The notes under the pieces: generated by a model | Told to the model about the DNA's origin: nothing | The model's input: the letters and a program-made list of their open reading frames with translations, nothing else | Databases searched by the model: none | Shown here: positions 53,795-63,259 of the stretch, piece by piece | Numbering within the stretch: the stretch's first letter is position 1 | How the letters are laid out: the number at the start of each line of letters is the position of its first letter | Made by a program: the position numbers and the translations under genes | Assembly: GCA_963559135.1 (NCBI GenBank) | Contig: CAUWJP010000006.1 | Coordinates: forward strand, 34,105 to 98,104 | From: Sellimonas sp963559135 | Lineage (GTDB): Bacteria > Bacillota > Clostridia > Lachnospirales > Lachnospiraceae | Length of the DNA: 64,000 nt | Reading direction: 5' to 3'

Positions 53795-53849
53795 CGTTCA
53801 TCTCATTTTGTTTTTCAACATGATAAAACCCCCTTTATGTTTATCTTAA

Positions 53850-53870
53850 ACTCTGGTACTATCCCAGAGT
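53850..53870 (-). terminator. Weak hairpin after parC
   Basis: ACTCTGG and CCAGAGT form a seven-pair stem 31 bases past parC, followed by TTTAAGAT on the minus strand. Confidence 0.4.
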
Positions 53871-53900
53871 CAAGAGATTTTCACAAAAAGGAGGTCTTTT

Positions 53901-56150
53901 TTATACTCTCTGCTTTACACCTGACGTATCACGTTTTCCTGTTTTCAGGCGGTTCAGTGAAATTTCTTTTTCCTTATATACTGCTTTGGTCTCGATTCCC
54001 TCAGCAAACACGTAGGCATTTTCCACGAAGTCCTTCTTCTGAAGCCGGATGCCCCGGATTCCGAGTGCTCCCTTTTTCTTCTCGGATACATCTTCCGCCG
54101 GGAATTTGAGGAAGTAGCCATTTTCTGTCTGAAGCACGGCAAAATCCTGTCCCTTCATCGGAAGCACGGCACGTAGTTCATCGTCTTCCTGAAGCTTGGT
54201 CGCCGCTGTCGTCCGCTTGGAAACAAGGAACTCCGATCCTGCCACCTGTTTGACAAGCCCGTCTTTTGTGGCAAACAGAAGGAATTCTCCTTCCAGATCC
54301 GCCTCATTCATCAAAGTAACGATATGTTCTTCCGTGCTGTCGTAATTACTGATATTATCCACCGGAAGTCCCTTGTCCCGGAATTTGCCATGAGGAATAT
54401 CCAGCACCTTGATCTGGTGCATACGCCCTTCAGCGGTAAACAGACAGAGCTTTCCGGTATTCATGCACCGAATGATATATCGGCTTTCTGCGTCCGCCGC
54501 ATCCTGATTCCGCTCATAGACAGACGGATCCACCGTCCTTGCATATCCGAAGCGGTCCACCAGACAAATCACTTCCTGTTCCTCAATCTTTTTCTCCTCG
54601 TAGACTGCTTCCTCTGCATTTTCAAGGAGCGTGCGACGTTTTACCGCATATTCCTTCTTCAATTTATTCAAATCTTCGATGATGACGGCCGACATTTCGT
54701 CGTAGTCATTTAAAATCTTCTCATAACGCTCAATCTTACGGATTGTTTCTTCGTGCTCTTTCTGAAGCGCCTCAATCTCCAGACCGATCAGGCGGTAGAG
54801 GCGCATCTCCAAAATGGCGGTTGCCTGACGTTCTGTAAAGGAAAGAAGCTTTGCCATCTTCTCTGACGTTTTGCTTTTGAACTGGATCTCATCGGTGACC
54901 CCGTACATCAGGCAGGCCTTAGCGTCTTTGACCGAACGGCTTCCCCGCAGAATCTCGATGATCAGATCAATCACATCACATGCCTTGATGAGACCTTCCT
55001 GTACCTCACGCTTTTCCTGCTCTTTTGCAAGCAGTGTCCGATATTTCCTTGTTGTGATCTCGAACTGAAAATCCACATGATATTCAATAATCTTTTTCAG
55101 TCCCATTGTCTCCGGCTTGCCGTCCGCTACTGCCAGCATGTTGACGCCGAACGTATCCTCCAGTTTCGTCTTCTTGTAAAGCATGTTCGTCAGGTTTTCC
55201 ACATCGGCATCCTTTTTCAGGTCGATAACGATACGGATTCCCTCTTTTGAGGACTGGTTGGAAATATCCACAATGTCTGATGTCTTCTTCGTTTCCACAA
55301 GAGCACAGACATCATTTAAAAACTTACCGATTCCGCTTCCAATCATCGTGTATGGAATCTCCGTGATGACAAGACGCTTTTTCCCGCCTTTTAACTCCTC
55401 AATCTCCACTTTTCCACGCAACTTGATCTTCCCGCTTCCGGTCTCATAGATTTGCAGCAGATCATCCTGATTGACCACGATGCCACCTGTCGGGAAATCC
55501 GGTCCTTTCAGATATTTCATCAGCTGCTTTGTGCTAATGGCATTATTCTTCATGTATGCCTTCACTGCGTCGATCACTTCCCCCAGATTGTGGGTCGGAA
55601 TACTCGTCGCCATACCGACAGCAATTCCTTCTGCTCCATTGACAAGAAGATTCGGGAAACGGATCGGAAGAACTTCCGGCTCTTTTTCCGTCTCGTCAAA
55701 ATTCGGAACAAAGTTGACAATGTCCTTGTCCAGATCCGCAAGAAACGCTTCCTGTGTCACCTTCGCAAGTCTTGCCTCGGTGTAACGCATGGCCGCAGCC
55801 CCGTCCCCTTCTATGGAACCGAAGTTTCCGTGGCCGTCCACCATCACCATTCCCTTTTTGAAATCCTGTGCCATCACGACAAGGGCCTCATAAATGGAAC
55901 TATCGCCGTGCGGATGGTATTTACCCATCGTATCTCCGACAATACGCGCACATTTCCGGTACGGTCTGTCATACCGGATTCCCAGTTCGTACATATCATA
56001 GAGGGTACGTCTCTGGACCGGCTTCAGACCGTCCCTGACATCCGGCAGGGCGCGGGAAACGATAACGCTCATCGCATAATCAATATATGATTTTTTCATG
56101 ACATCCGAATACTCGGTCCGGATGATCTGTTCACTTTCCTTCTGACTCAT
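53901..56150 (-). CDS. parC: Type IIA topoisomerase subunit A (topoisomerase IV-like)
   Basis: The 749-residue breakage-reunion subunit has catalytic Y123 (AAAMRYTEARL). The quinolone region HPHGDSSIYE has S84 and E88. The C-terminal beta-pinwheel lacks the canonical GyrA box QRRGGKG and shows SEKKKGALGIRG instead, which favours topoisomerase IV over gyrase. It lies 39 bases after its partner. It could be annotated as gyrA in some systems. Confidence 0.88.
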   Translation of the reverse strand: MSQKESEQIIRTEYSDVMKKSYIDYAMSVIVSRALPDVRDGLKPVQRRTLYDMYELGIRYDRPYRKCARIVGDTMGKYHPHGDSSIYEALVVMAQDFKKGMVMVDGHGNFGSIEGDGAAAMRYTEARLAKVTQEAFLADLDKDIVNFVPNFDETEKEPEVLPIRFPNLLVNGAEGIAVGMATSIPTHNLGEVIDAVKAYMKNNAISTKQLMKYLKGPDFPTGGIVVNQDDLLQIYETGSGKIKLRGKVEIEELKGGKKRLVITEIPYTMIGSGIGKFLNDVCALVETKKTSDIVDISNQSSKEGIRIVIDLKKDADVENLTNMLYKKTKLEDTFGVNMLAVADGKPETMGLKKIIEYHVDFQFEITTRKYRTLLAKEQEKREVQEGLIKACDVIDLIIEILRGSRSVKDAKACLMYGVTDEIQFKSKTSEKMAKLLSFTERQATAILEMRLYRLIGLEIEALQKEHEETIRKIERYEKILNDYDEMSAVIIEDLNKLKKEYAVKRRTLLENAEEAVYEEKKIEEQEVICLVDRFGYARTVDPSVYERNQDAADAESRYIIRCMNTGKLCLFTAEGRMHQIKVLDIPHGKFRDKGLPVDNISNYDSTEEHIVTLMNEADLEGEFLLFATKDGLVKQVAGSEFLVSKRTTAATKLQEDDELRAVLPMKGQDFAVLQTENGYFLKFPAEDVSEKKKGALGIRGIRLQKKDFVENAYVFAEGIETKAVYKEKEISLNRLKTGKRDTSGVKQRV

Positions 56151-56189
56151 GTATCTTCCTCATTTCTAATGGTATCTGTCCGTTTCCTG

Positions 56190-58112
56190 CTAAATATCCA
56201 GCTCTGCCTCTCTGGCATTCTCGTAAATAAACGTCCGTCTCGGCGGCACTTCGGTCCCCATCAGCATCTCTGTCACACTGGAAGCCATCCGGGCGTCTTC
56301 AATCTCTACCTGTTTTAAAATCCGGGTCTTAGGATCCAGTGTCGTCTCCCAAAGCTGCTGGGCATCCATCTCTCCCAGACCTTTATATCTCTGGAGTGTG
56401 AACGGTCCTTTGTGTTTCTTCCGGTACTCTTCCAGAGCCCGGTCATCGTAGAGGTATTCCTCCTTGCCGCTTTTGGGCATAGCCTTGTAAAGAGGCGGCA
56501 TGGCAATATAAACATGTCCCTCAAAAATGAGCTCCGGCATAAAACGATAAAACAGAGTCAGAAGCAGCGTCGAAATATGCGCTCCGTCCACATCCGCATC
56601 GGCCATGATAATGATCTTATCGTAGCGCAGCTTGCTGATATCAAAATCATTTCCGTATCCTTCGGAAAATCCACATCCAAAGGCATTAATCATCGTCTTG
56701 ATTTCCGCATTTGCCAGCACTTTATCGATACTTGCCTTCTCTACATTCAAAATCTTTCCACGGATCGGAAGAATCGCCTGGTACATCCGGTCTCTCGCCG
56801 TCTTGGCAGACCCGCCTGCGGAATCTCCCTCCACGATAAAGATCTCACATTTTTTCGGATCCCGACTCTCGCAGTTTGCAAGTTTTCCGTTGCTGTCAAA
56901 AGAATATTTCTGCTTCGTCAACAGGTTGGTCTTCGCCTTCTCCTCTGTCTTCCGGATCTTTGCGGCCTTCTCCGCACAGGACAGCACTTTCTTTAAGACG
57001 TCCAGATTCCGGTCAAAGTAACGCACAATCTCATCATTTGTCACCTTACTTGCCGCCTTGGACGCATCCTGGTTGTCCAACTTCGTCTTCGTCTGCCCTT
57101 CAAATCTCGGATCCGGATGTTTGACAGAGACAATCGCGGTCATTCCGTTTCGGATGTCCGCACCGGTAAAGTTGGCATCTTTGTCCTTCAGAATTCCAAT
57201 CTCCCTTGCATACTGGTTCATCACCGTGGTGAAGGTAGACTTAAATCCAGTCAGATGAGTTCCTCCTTCTGAATTATAGATGTTGTTGCAGAATCCAAGA
57301 ATGTTCTCATGGAACTCATTGACATACTGGAAGACTACCTCCACTTGGATTCCCTCGGCCTCCCCCTTAAAGTAGACCGGGTCATGGACCGGTTCGCTCT
57401 TGGAATTCAGATCCTTGATAAACCCGACCAGTCCATCCGGCTCATGGTAGGTAATCTGCTCTTCCGGTTCTTTTCTCTTATCTGTAAAACAAATCGTCAG
57501 TTCTGGGTTCAGATACGCAGTCTCGTGGAGTCTGCTTTTGATCTCTTCCTCCCGGAATCTTGTCTTTTCGAAAATCTCGCCATCCGGGAGAAAATTGATA
57601 GTCGTTCCTGTCTTTTTCGTCTTTCCTATCACCGGAAGGAGACCGTTTTCCAGTTCTACCACGGGAATCCCCCGCTCGTAACGGTCATGATGAATGGCCC
57701 CGTCACGGCTGATCTTCACATCCATATATTCGGAGAGGGCATTGACTACGGAAGATCCCACCCCGTGGAGACCGCCGCTTGTCTTGTAGACAGAATCGTC
57801 AAACTTTCCCCCTGCATGCAGTGTTGTATAGACAATACGCTCCGCCGATACGCCCTTTTGATGCATTCCAACCGGCACGCCGCGCCCGTCATCGGAGACT
57901 GTTGCGGAGCCGTCTTTTTCCAGCGTCACTTCTATATTCATACAAAATCCGGCCAGATGCTCATCCACGGAATTATCCACAATCTCATATACCAGATGAT
58001 TCAGCCCCTTTGTGCCTACGCTTCCGATATACATACCAGGACGCTTCCGGACTGCCTCCAGTCCTTCCAGTACCGCGATACTGTCCGCATCGTATGTCGT
58101 ATGTTTCGCCAT
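56190..58112 (-). CDS. parE: Type IIA topoisomerase subunit B (topoisomerase IV-like)
   Basis: The 640-residue ATPase subunit shows VRKRPGMYIGSVG, DNSVDEHLAG, DGRGVPVG and the ATP lid GLHGVGSSVVNALS. The TOPRIM motifs are EGDSAGGSA and DADVDGAHI. Length matches GyrB/ParE without the E. coli insertion. Its operon with the ParC-like subunit supports ParE. A promoter lies upstream. Confidence 0.9.
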   Translation of the reverse strand: MAKHTTYDADSIAVLEGLEAVRKRPGMYIGSVGTKGLNHLVYEIVDNSVDEHLAGFCMNIEVTLEKDGSATVSDDGRGVPVGMHQKGVSAERIVYTTLHAGGKFDDSVYKTSGGLHGVGSSVVNALSEYMDVKISRDGAIHHDRYERGIPVVELENGLLPVIGKTKKTGTTINFLPDGEIFEKTRFREEEIKSRLHETAYLNPELTICFTDKRKEPEEQITYHEPDGLVGFIKDLNSKSEPVHDPVYFKGEAEGIQVEVVFQYVNEFHENILGFCNNIYNSEGGTHLTGFKSTFTTVMNQYAREIGILKDKDANFTGADIRNGMTAIVSVKHPDPRFEGQTKTKLDNQDASKAASKVTNDEIVRYFDRNLDVLKKVLSCAEKAAKIRKTEEKAKTNLLTKQKYSFDSNGKLANCESRDPKKCEIFIVEGDSAGGSAKTARDRMYQAILPIRGKILNVEKASIDKVLANAEIKTMINAFGCGFSEGYGNDFDISKLRYDKIIIMADADVDGAHISTLLLTLFYRFMPELIFEGHVYIAMPPLYKAMPKSGKEEYLYDDRALEEYRKKHKGPFTLQRYKGLGEMDAQQLWETTLDPKTRILKQVEIEDARMASSVTEMLMGTEVPPRRTFIYENAREAELDI

Positions 58113-58175
58113 CGTATTCTTCCTTTCTTCTTTCTGATTGTTCGTTGTCTTTAAAAAAAATCCATTACTTTCAAC

Positions 58176-58204
58176 ATTTTACCACAATCGAACATACGAT
58201 TCAA
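58176..58204 (-). promoter_or_regulatory. parE promoter
   Basis: TTGAAT (58199-58204), a 17-base spacer and TAAAAT (58176-58181) on the minus strand. Confidence 0.6.
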
Positions 58205-58215
58205 GAAATTAAAAT

Positions 58216-59409
58216 TTACCCGTTCAGCACACGGTTTAAGGACTCTGCCAGCGGCTCCATTGCATTTTTCATCTCCTGCACGGTGTTCGTCTGGGCTCCT
58301 GCTTCCACGAGCAGCATTTTCGGGACAAGCTGCATATTATACCGGTATCCTTTCAGATAGATATTTCTCGTAAATCCCGGATAATGCTCATCGGCGTCCA
58401 GCTTCATCTGAAGGGAAAATGCGAGATTATCCTGAATATACAGATTATTGAAATACTGGATATCTCCGTTTGCCCTCGTCCTGCACAAGCCGTTGAAGAA
58501 CATGATCTTCGCCGTCTGCTTTCCGTTTACCTCCGTCACCAGGTGGGTCGTTTCGGCAACTCCGTCTCTATGTAGATCAATAACCACTTCAATGGATGGA
58601 TTTTCTTCCAGAATCTTTTCTGCCGCGGCACCGGAGAGCTCATAGGCCTCGCTTCGGTCCAGTTTGCCATTGATGATATCATAGACTCCTCGGTCATGAA
58701 TTGTTGAAATATGGTAAGTATTGTTCAGAAGATCTGTCAGGTAATCTCCGATTCCCACAATGGACGTCGAATCATCTCCCGGAACCGAATCTACAAAGGT
58801 TTCCTGCGAATGCGTGTGGTAAATCAGAATTTTCGGCCCGTTGTCCTTATTCTCAAATTTCATGTTTTTCGCGAGCAGCGTTTCCGCATTCAATTCTTCC
58901 GGACTGGTCATCGTAGTACTGTCAATCGTATAAAAATGACTAGTCAGATACTCATAGTCTTTCAGTTTTTCCCGGTCGATGGTTCCCTGAATCTGCGTTT
59001 CATGTGGTTTTTCCGTTGCTGTATCCTGATTCTGTTCAATCAACTTTCCATTCTCATCTACCACATTTTCATCTTCTGCCTCTTTTTTCAGCAGCATCTC
59101 ATATGTTTCCGAATCCTCAATTTCCGTCTCGCTGACTTCATTTGCTTTCACATAGTTTCCAAGGGGTGTCATTTTCATCGCCTGCTTTGCCACCCATTCG
59201 CTGACTGTCCCCTCCGGCTGGTCGTTCATCCGGACAAGGGCGGGGAAATGCATTGCCTCCGCCCCTTTCTGAATGGTCCTTCCGATTTCAGCCCGGATAA
59301 ACTCTGCCGAACTTTCATAGCTTCCCAGAATAATATATCCGCCAAGCACAACCACAACACCTCCGATCAGAAGATGCCTAAGGTGTATGTTTCCACTCAA
59401 ATGCCTCAC
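58216..59409 (-). CDS. spoIIP: Stage II sporulation protein P
   Basis: The 397-residue peptidoglycan amidase/endopeptidase of the engulfment machinery has an N-terminal membrane anchor (about residues 10-28). A variable linker is followed by the catalytic domain with ILIYHTHSQETF, IEVVIDLHRDGV and LLVEAGAQTNTVQEMKNAM. The histidines and glutamate are zinc and catalytic ligands in this family. It follows gpr, the usual partner. Confidence 0.94.
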   Translation of the reverse strand: MRHLSGNIHLRHLLIGGVVVVLGGYIILGSYESSAEFIRAEIGRTIQKGAEAMHFPALVRMNDQPEGTVSEWVAKQAMKMTPLGNYVKANEVSETEIEDSETYEMLLKKEAEDENVVDENGKLIEQNQDTATEKPHETQIQGTIDREKLKDYEYLTSHFYTIDSTTMTSPEELNAETLLAKNMKFENKDNGPKILIYHTHSQETFVDSVPGDDSTSIVGIGDYLTDLLNNTYHISTIHDRGVYDIINGKLDRSEAYELSGAAAEKILEENPSIEVVIDLHRDGVAETTHLVTEVNGKQTAKIMFFNGLCRTRANGDIQYFNNLYIQDNLAFSLQMKLDADEHYPGFTRNIYLKGYRYNMQLVPKMLLVEAGAQTNTVQEMKNAMEPLAESLNRVLNG

Positions 59410-59448
59410 TCTACTTTCTTACTATATCAGGAATTTCGTGTCTTAATA

Positions 59449-60480
59449 CTATATGCCTTTCTCTTGGCGATTATGTGCCTGTCCTGTCATTTCAACGTGC
59501 TCTTCTTTTCCTGAAAATAACAGATTCAGCCCCTCCGATATGGTGAAGCTGATCCGCTTTACCGTATCATCGATATCTTTTGGCGTGACAAACATTCCAT
59601 TGAGATGTGGCGAAATCAGCTGTCTGACCAGTTCGTATTTTTCGGCCGCATGATACCCCTGCAGCACGACACCCACTCCCTTGAGCGCCTCGGAATGTTC
59701 CATCTCTTTCATCAGGTTTTCCATTGCATCATTTACGATGGTAGCGGCGTCCACGACCGTCGGTACACCGATGGCGATCACCGGAATCCCAATACTGTCT
59801 TCGGTGATGGCATTGCGGTGATTGCCGACTCCTGAGCCCGGATTGATTCCCGTGTCCGTGATCTGGATTGTCCGGTTCAGACGTTTGGAATTTCTGGCCG
59901 CCAGTGCATCCACCACAACGATCACGTCCGGCTTTGTCTCCTCCACAACACCGCGGACGATTTCCGCCGTTTCCATGCCAGTCTGCGCCATCACCCCTGG
60001 AACAAGGGCGCTCACCAGTGTCACCTCATCCTCTCCCATCGCGTACTTTCCATATTCCCGGACAATATGCCTTGTAATATTCAGGTTATCTGCCACACGC
60101 GGCCCCAGGGCATCCGGCGTCACCTCACGGTTTCCCAGTCCCACCATCAAAATAGAGCTGTCCTCATCCTTTCCTTCCTTTTTCCACTTTCCTTTTAGAA
60201 GCTTCTTCACACACTCTGCAATCTTCACAGAGACTTCCCTGTGATATTCCTCATCCGGTACGGCAAGATTAGGAGCCTCCATCGTAATATATGTTCCAAC
60301 AGGCTTTCCCATCGTCTTTGCTCCGTTCTCTGTCTTAATCTTTACCGTCGTCGTCCTGATTTCCCGTTCTTCGTCATACTCCTCTTCCAGAACAACGCCC
60401 TGGACCTCCACATTTTCTTCTTCAAATCGCTCTTTCTCCTCCAAAGCCAGATCGGTCCGGATACTATACTTCTCAACCAT
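59449..60480 (-). CDS. gpr: Germination protease GPR
   Basis: The 343-residue spore protease degrades small acid-soluble proteins on germination. Typical blocks are the N-terminal SIRTDLALEE processing region, SSILMVGLGNREVTPDALGPRV, LVPGVMAQTGMETAEIV, VVDALAARNSKRLNRTIQITDTGINPGSGVGNHR and NGMFVTPKDID. It is divergent from rpsT, the conserved clostridial arrangement, and precedes spoIIP. Confidence 0.95.
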   Translation of the reverse strand: MVEKYSIRTDLALEEKERFEEENVEVQGVVLEEEYDEEREIRTTTVKIKTENGAKTMGKPVGTYITMEAPNLAVPDEEYHREVSVKIAECVKKLLKGKWKKEGKDEDSSILMVGLGNREVTPDALGPRVADNLNITRHIVREYGKYAMGEDEVTLVSALVPGVMAQTGMETAEIVRGVVEETKPDVIVVVDALAARNSKRLNRTIQITDTGINPGSGVGNHRNAITEDSIGIPVIAIGVPTVVDAATIVNDAMENLMKEMEHSEALKGVGVVLQGYHAAEKYELVRQLISPHLNGMFVTPKDIDDTVKRISFTISEGLNLLFSGKEEHVEMTGQAHNRQEKGI

Positions 60481-60541
60481 GATAAAACCTCGCTTTTTTT
60501 CATTTAAACACTAGTTTCTCAAAAAAAAGCCGAAATATGTA

Positions 60542-60570
60542 TTGACAGAAATTATTTATTGACATACAAT
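60542..60570 (+). promoter_or_regulatory. rpsT promoter
   Basis: TTGACA (60542-60547), a 17-base spacer and TACAAT (60565-60570) on the plus strand. Confidence 0.75.
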
Positions 60571-60655
60571 AAATGAGTATGCTTCGTCAGATCGTTCCGT
60601 GTCCGGCTCTGACGATGAACAAGAAATGAATTTACCAGAGTTGGAGGTGTAGGTC

Positions 60656-60919
60656 ATGGCTAACATTAAATCCGCAGAGAAAAGAATTTTAGTTGCTGAG
60701 ACAAGAACTGCAAGAAATAAGGCGATCAAATCTAAAGTGAAAACTTGCGTGAAGAAAGTTGAAACAGCTGTTGCTAACAAAGACGCTGCTGCTGCAAAAG
60801 AAGCACTTAGCGTAGCAATCTCTGAGATCAACAAGGCTGGAAGCAAAGGTGTTTACCACAAAAACACTTGTGCAAGAAAAGTTTCCCGTCTTACAAAAGC
60901 TGTAAACTCTATCGCTTAA
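60656..60919 (+). CDS. rpsT: Small ribosomal subunit protein bS20
   Basis: The 87-residue 16S-binding protein starts MANIKSAEKRILVAETRTARNK and is rich in lysine, with the helical pattern of bS20 and GVYHKNTCARKVSRLTKAV at the end. GGAGG precedes the ATG. It is transcribed divergently from gpr. Confidence 0.97.
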   Translation: MANIKSAEKRILVAETRTARNKAIKSKVKTCVKKVETAVANKDAAAAKEALSVAISEINKAGSKGVYHKNTCARKVSRLTKAVNSIA

Positions 60920-60945
60920 TTTTTAATTAATAGAAACCAAAAAGC

Positions 60946-60983
60946 AAAAGACATCCTGAAACCGTCAGAGGATGTCTTTTTTT
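60946..60983. terminator. Terminator after rpsT, also facing the convergent gene
   Basis: AAAGACATCC pairs with GGATGTCTTT, extended by TGA/TCA past a small bulge, and is followed by seven T residues on the plus strand. The minus strand also has T runs, so it may serve the convergent membrane-protein gene. Confidence 0.85.
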
Positions 60984-61500
60984 ATTCTGCCGGATCATTT
61001 CTAGCCATGCTGCAATTACAGATCAGCATGCTAAGCGACACTGCCAGCAACATTCCTCCTGCCAGCACCCCAAGACTTAACATCCATGCATACGAAGCCT
61101 GGTCTCCCACAAAACTTCTGAATCCGCAGACTGCTGTATAAATCAGAAACAGCACCTGCCATATGGCAAAGCGTTTTGATTTCTGCTCCTGCTTCGCATC
61201 ATCCTTGACAGCGGCACAGACCTCCAATGTTGCCATAACAAGATAAAACAACTGTGCAAGGAAAGCTGCCCATCTCCACGGTCCTATCTCATATGCGCCT
61301 GTAAACCGAACCATAGCTGTCCCAAATCCTGCAATCCAGGCATACCGGAACCTTTTATCTCCCGCCTGTCGGTAAAGCTCTTCCAATCCTCCTATCAGGC
61401 ACACAAGTCCCACCAGAGTTCCCATTTCAATTTCATTGATCCGTACACCGATCAAAAGCAGAAAATTGCCTGCCACAATCTCATTTTTCCACTTTTTCAT
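60982..61500 (-). CDS. Hypothetical polytopic membrane protein
   Basis: I do not recognise this 172-residue protein. It has about five hydrophobic segments with short charged loops and a cluster of aromatic residues (GPWRWAAFLAQLFYLVMATLEV). Its ATG follows the TAG of the tail of the upstream frame directly (TAG ATG), with GAGGGAG as ribosome site. The two are therefore probably co-translated. Confidence 0.75.
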   Translation of the reverse strand: MKKWKNEIVAGNFLLLIGVRINEIEMGTLVGLVCLIGGLEELYRQAGDKRFRYAWIAGFGTAMVRFTGAYEIGPWRWAAFLAQLFYLVMATLEVCAAVKDDAKQEQKSKRFAIWQVLFLIYTAVCGFRSFVGDQASYAWMLSLGVLAGGMLLAVSLSMLICNCSMARNDPAE

Positions 61501-61557
61501 CTATTTCACTCCCTCTTCCTTCAGATACTGCCAGATATCCCAGATTCCTTCCGGCTC
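61501..61557 (-). other. In-frame coding-like tail after an amber stop
   Basis: Directly after the TAG at 61558-61560 the same frame continues EPEGIWDIWQYLKEEGVK and then stops at TAG (61501-61503), one base before the next gene starts. The composition is protein-like and fills the gap exactly. The TAG may be a recent nonsense mutation. Confidence 0.5.
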
Positions 61558-62046
61558 CTAGGCATCCTTTCTTATAATCTCCCCGTCCTCATCATAGTAC
61601 GAATACTTGTACCCATCTACCGCAAACGATCTCGGCTTCTGATCCATTTGAAGCCATAAGTTTCCTTTCTCGATCCGCATTCCATCCGGAATTTCCTCAT
61701 AAGAATTAAGCTGAATCTGACAGAGAGAATACAGATAGGGACCAAACTCCTTCTGTAAAATAACCTCCACTACACCTCTTGCCAGTATCCCTTCCCCTTC
61801 AAGCTCTACGATATACGGCATCAGCCTGTTATCATCCCGGTTCGTAATACAGGCAAAAGAATAGGCCATCGTGCTGCTTCCCGGTGTCTCATCCCGGACG
61901 AGCAGGACTGTTTTTTCCGGCATCATCTCCTCTGTCAGAAAAACCGGATTTTCCAGCTTCATCTTCCTTTCGATCAAAACTCCGGCAGCCATCATCAACA
62001 CAATCAAAATCACGCCGGCAATTCCAATCCTGACATTTCTTTTCAT
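61558..62046 (-). CDS. Hypothetical membrane-anchored protein
   Basis: This 162-residue protein is unknown to me. One N-terminal membrane helix (about residues 7-25) is followed by a soluble, probably extracytoplasmic domain. The start is the ATG with GGGAGGG; an in-frame ATG 20 codons earlier has no site. It ends at a TAG that is followed in frame by a further coding-like stretch, so the protein may be truncated. Confidence 0.7.
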   Translation of the reverse strand: MKRNVRIGIAGVILIVLMMAAGVLIERKMKLENPVFLTEEMMPEKTVLLVRDETPGSSTMAYSFACITNRDDNRLMPYIVELEGEGILARGVVEVILQKEFGPYLYSLCQIQLNSYEEIPDGMRIEKGNLWLQMDQKPRSFAVDGYKYSYYDEDGEIIRKDA

Positions 62047-62103
62047 ACTCTTCCCTCCCTCGTCCTTTCTATCATTATAGCATAGGGCATTTATATAGAA
62101 AAA

Positions 62104-62149
62104 CAAAAAAGAAAGCCGATACCGGGAAACATGTGTCCCAATACCGACT
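62104..62149 (-). terminator. Terminator of ilvC
   Basis: AGTCGGTATTGGGA pairs with its partner over 14 positions (with G-U) around an eight-base loop, followed by a T-rich run on the minus strand, 31 bases past ilvC. Confidence 0.8.
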
Positions 62150-62179
62150 CTCCATATAGCGTTATTCGTGTATGAATAA

Positions 62180-63196
62180 TTAGTTGTTAATCAGTTTGTC
62201 GTCTTCAGCCCAGCTGTAAAGTTTTCTTAATTCTGCTCCAACTACTTCTGATTCATGCTGAGCGCCTTTTGCTCTCATAGCATGGAAGTGCGGTGCACCG
62301 ATCTTGTTTTCTAACAGCCAGTCTTTTGCAAATGTTCCGTCCTGGATGTCTGAGAGGATCTTCTTCATTGCTTTCTTTGTGTCTTCTGTAATGATCTTCG
62401 GTCCAGTGATGTAATCACCATATTCTGCTGTGTTGGAGATAGAGTATCTCATTCCTGCGAAACCGTTCTGGTAAATCAGGTCAACGATCAGTTTCATCTC
62501 ATGGATACATTCAAAGTATGCATTTTCTGCCGGATATCCTGCTTCAACAAGAGTTTCAAATCCAGCCTGCATCAGTGCAGATACACCGCCGCAGAGAACT
62601 GCCTGCTCACCGAAAAGATCTGTCTCTGTCTCGATCTGGAATGTACTTGTCAGAAGACCTGCTCTTGCACATCCGATTGCTGCACCATAAGCAAGTGCCA
62701 GATCCAGTGCTCTTCCAGATGCATCCTGCTCTACACATACAAGAGCCGGAACACCCTGTCCGTCTACATATGTACTTCTTACTGTATGACCAGGTGCTTT
62801 CGGAGCGATCATGGTTACATCCACGCCTGCCGGTGGTTTGATCTGGCCAAAGTGGATTGCGAATCCATGAGCGAACATCAGCATCTTGCCTTCTGTCAGG
62901 TTTGGTTCGATATCTTTTTTGTACATATCAGCCTGTAACTCATCGTTGATCAGGATCATGATAATGTCAGCCCATTTTGCTGCTTCCTGGTTTGTCATGA
63001 CTTTGACGCCCTGCGCCTCTGCTTTTGCTTTGGACTTGCTTCCTTCGTAAAGTCCGACTACAACGTCACATCCGGATTCTTTTAAGTTCAGAGCGTGTGC
63101 ATGGCCCTGGCTTCCGTATCCGATGATGGCAATCTTTTTTCCCTCCAGTAAAGCTAAATTACAGTCTTCCTGATAATAGATTTTTGGTTTGTTCAT
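62180..63196 (-). CDS. ilvC: Ketol-acid reductoisomerase
   Basis: The 338-residue enzyme carries out the isomeroreduction step of valine, leucine and isoleucine synthesis. The N-terminal Rossmann motif is GYGSQGHAHALNL. The catalytic domain has APKAPGHTVRSTYVDGQGVPALV and the metal-site segment TDLFGEQAVLCGG. The length is that of class I enzymes. It follows ilvN by 63 bases. Confidence 0.97.
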   Translation of the reverse strand: MNKPKIYYQEDCNLALLEGKKIAIIGYGSQGHAHALNLKESGCDVVVGLYEGSKSKAKAEAQGVKVMTNQEAAKWADIIMILINDELQADMYKKDIEPNLTEGKMLMFAHGFAIHFGQIKPPAGVDVTMIAPKAPGHTVRSTYVDGQGVPALVCVEQDASGRALDLALAYGAAIGCARAGLLTSTFQIETETDLFGEQAVLCGGVSALMQAGFETLVEAGYPAENAYFECIHEMKLIVDLIYQNGFAGMRYSISNTAEYGDYITGPKIITEDTKKAMKKILSDIQDGTFAKDWLLENKIGAPHFHAMRAKGAQHESEVVGAELRKLYSWAEDDKLINN

Positions 63197-63259
63197 TGTT
63201 ACTCTACCTCCTGATTCTCTGCTATAATCGTCAAAGGGAATATCCCTTCAGCTTCCGGT

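Noticed and set aside
53901..58112. Gyrase (gyrA/gyrB) rather than topoisomerase IV
   Set aside because: The A subunit lacks the QRRGGKG GyrA box and the pair is not beside dnaA-recF, so ParC/ParE is preferred; some doubt remains.
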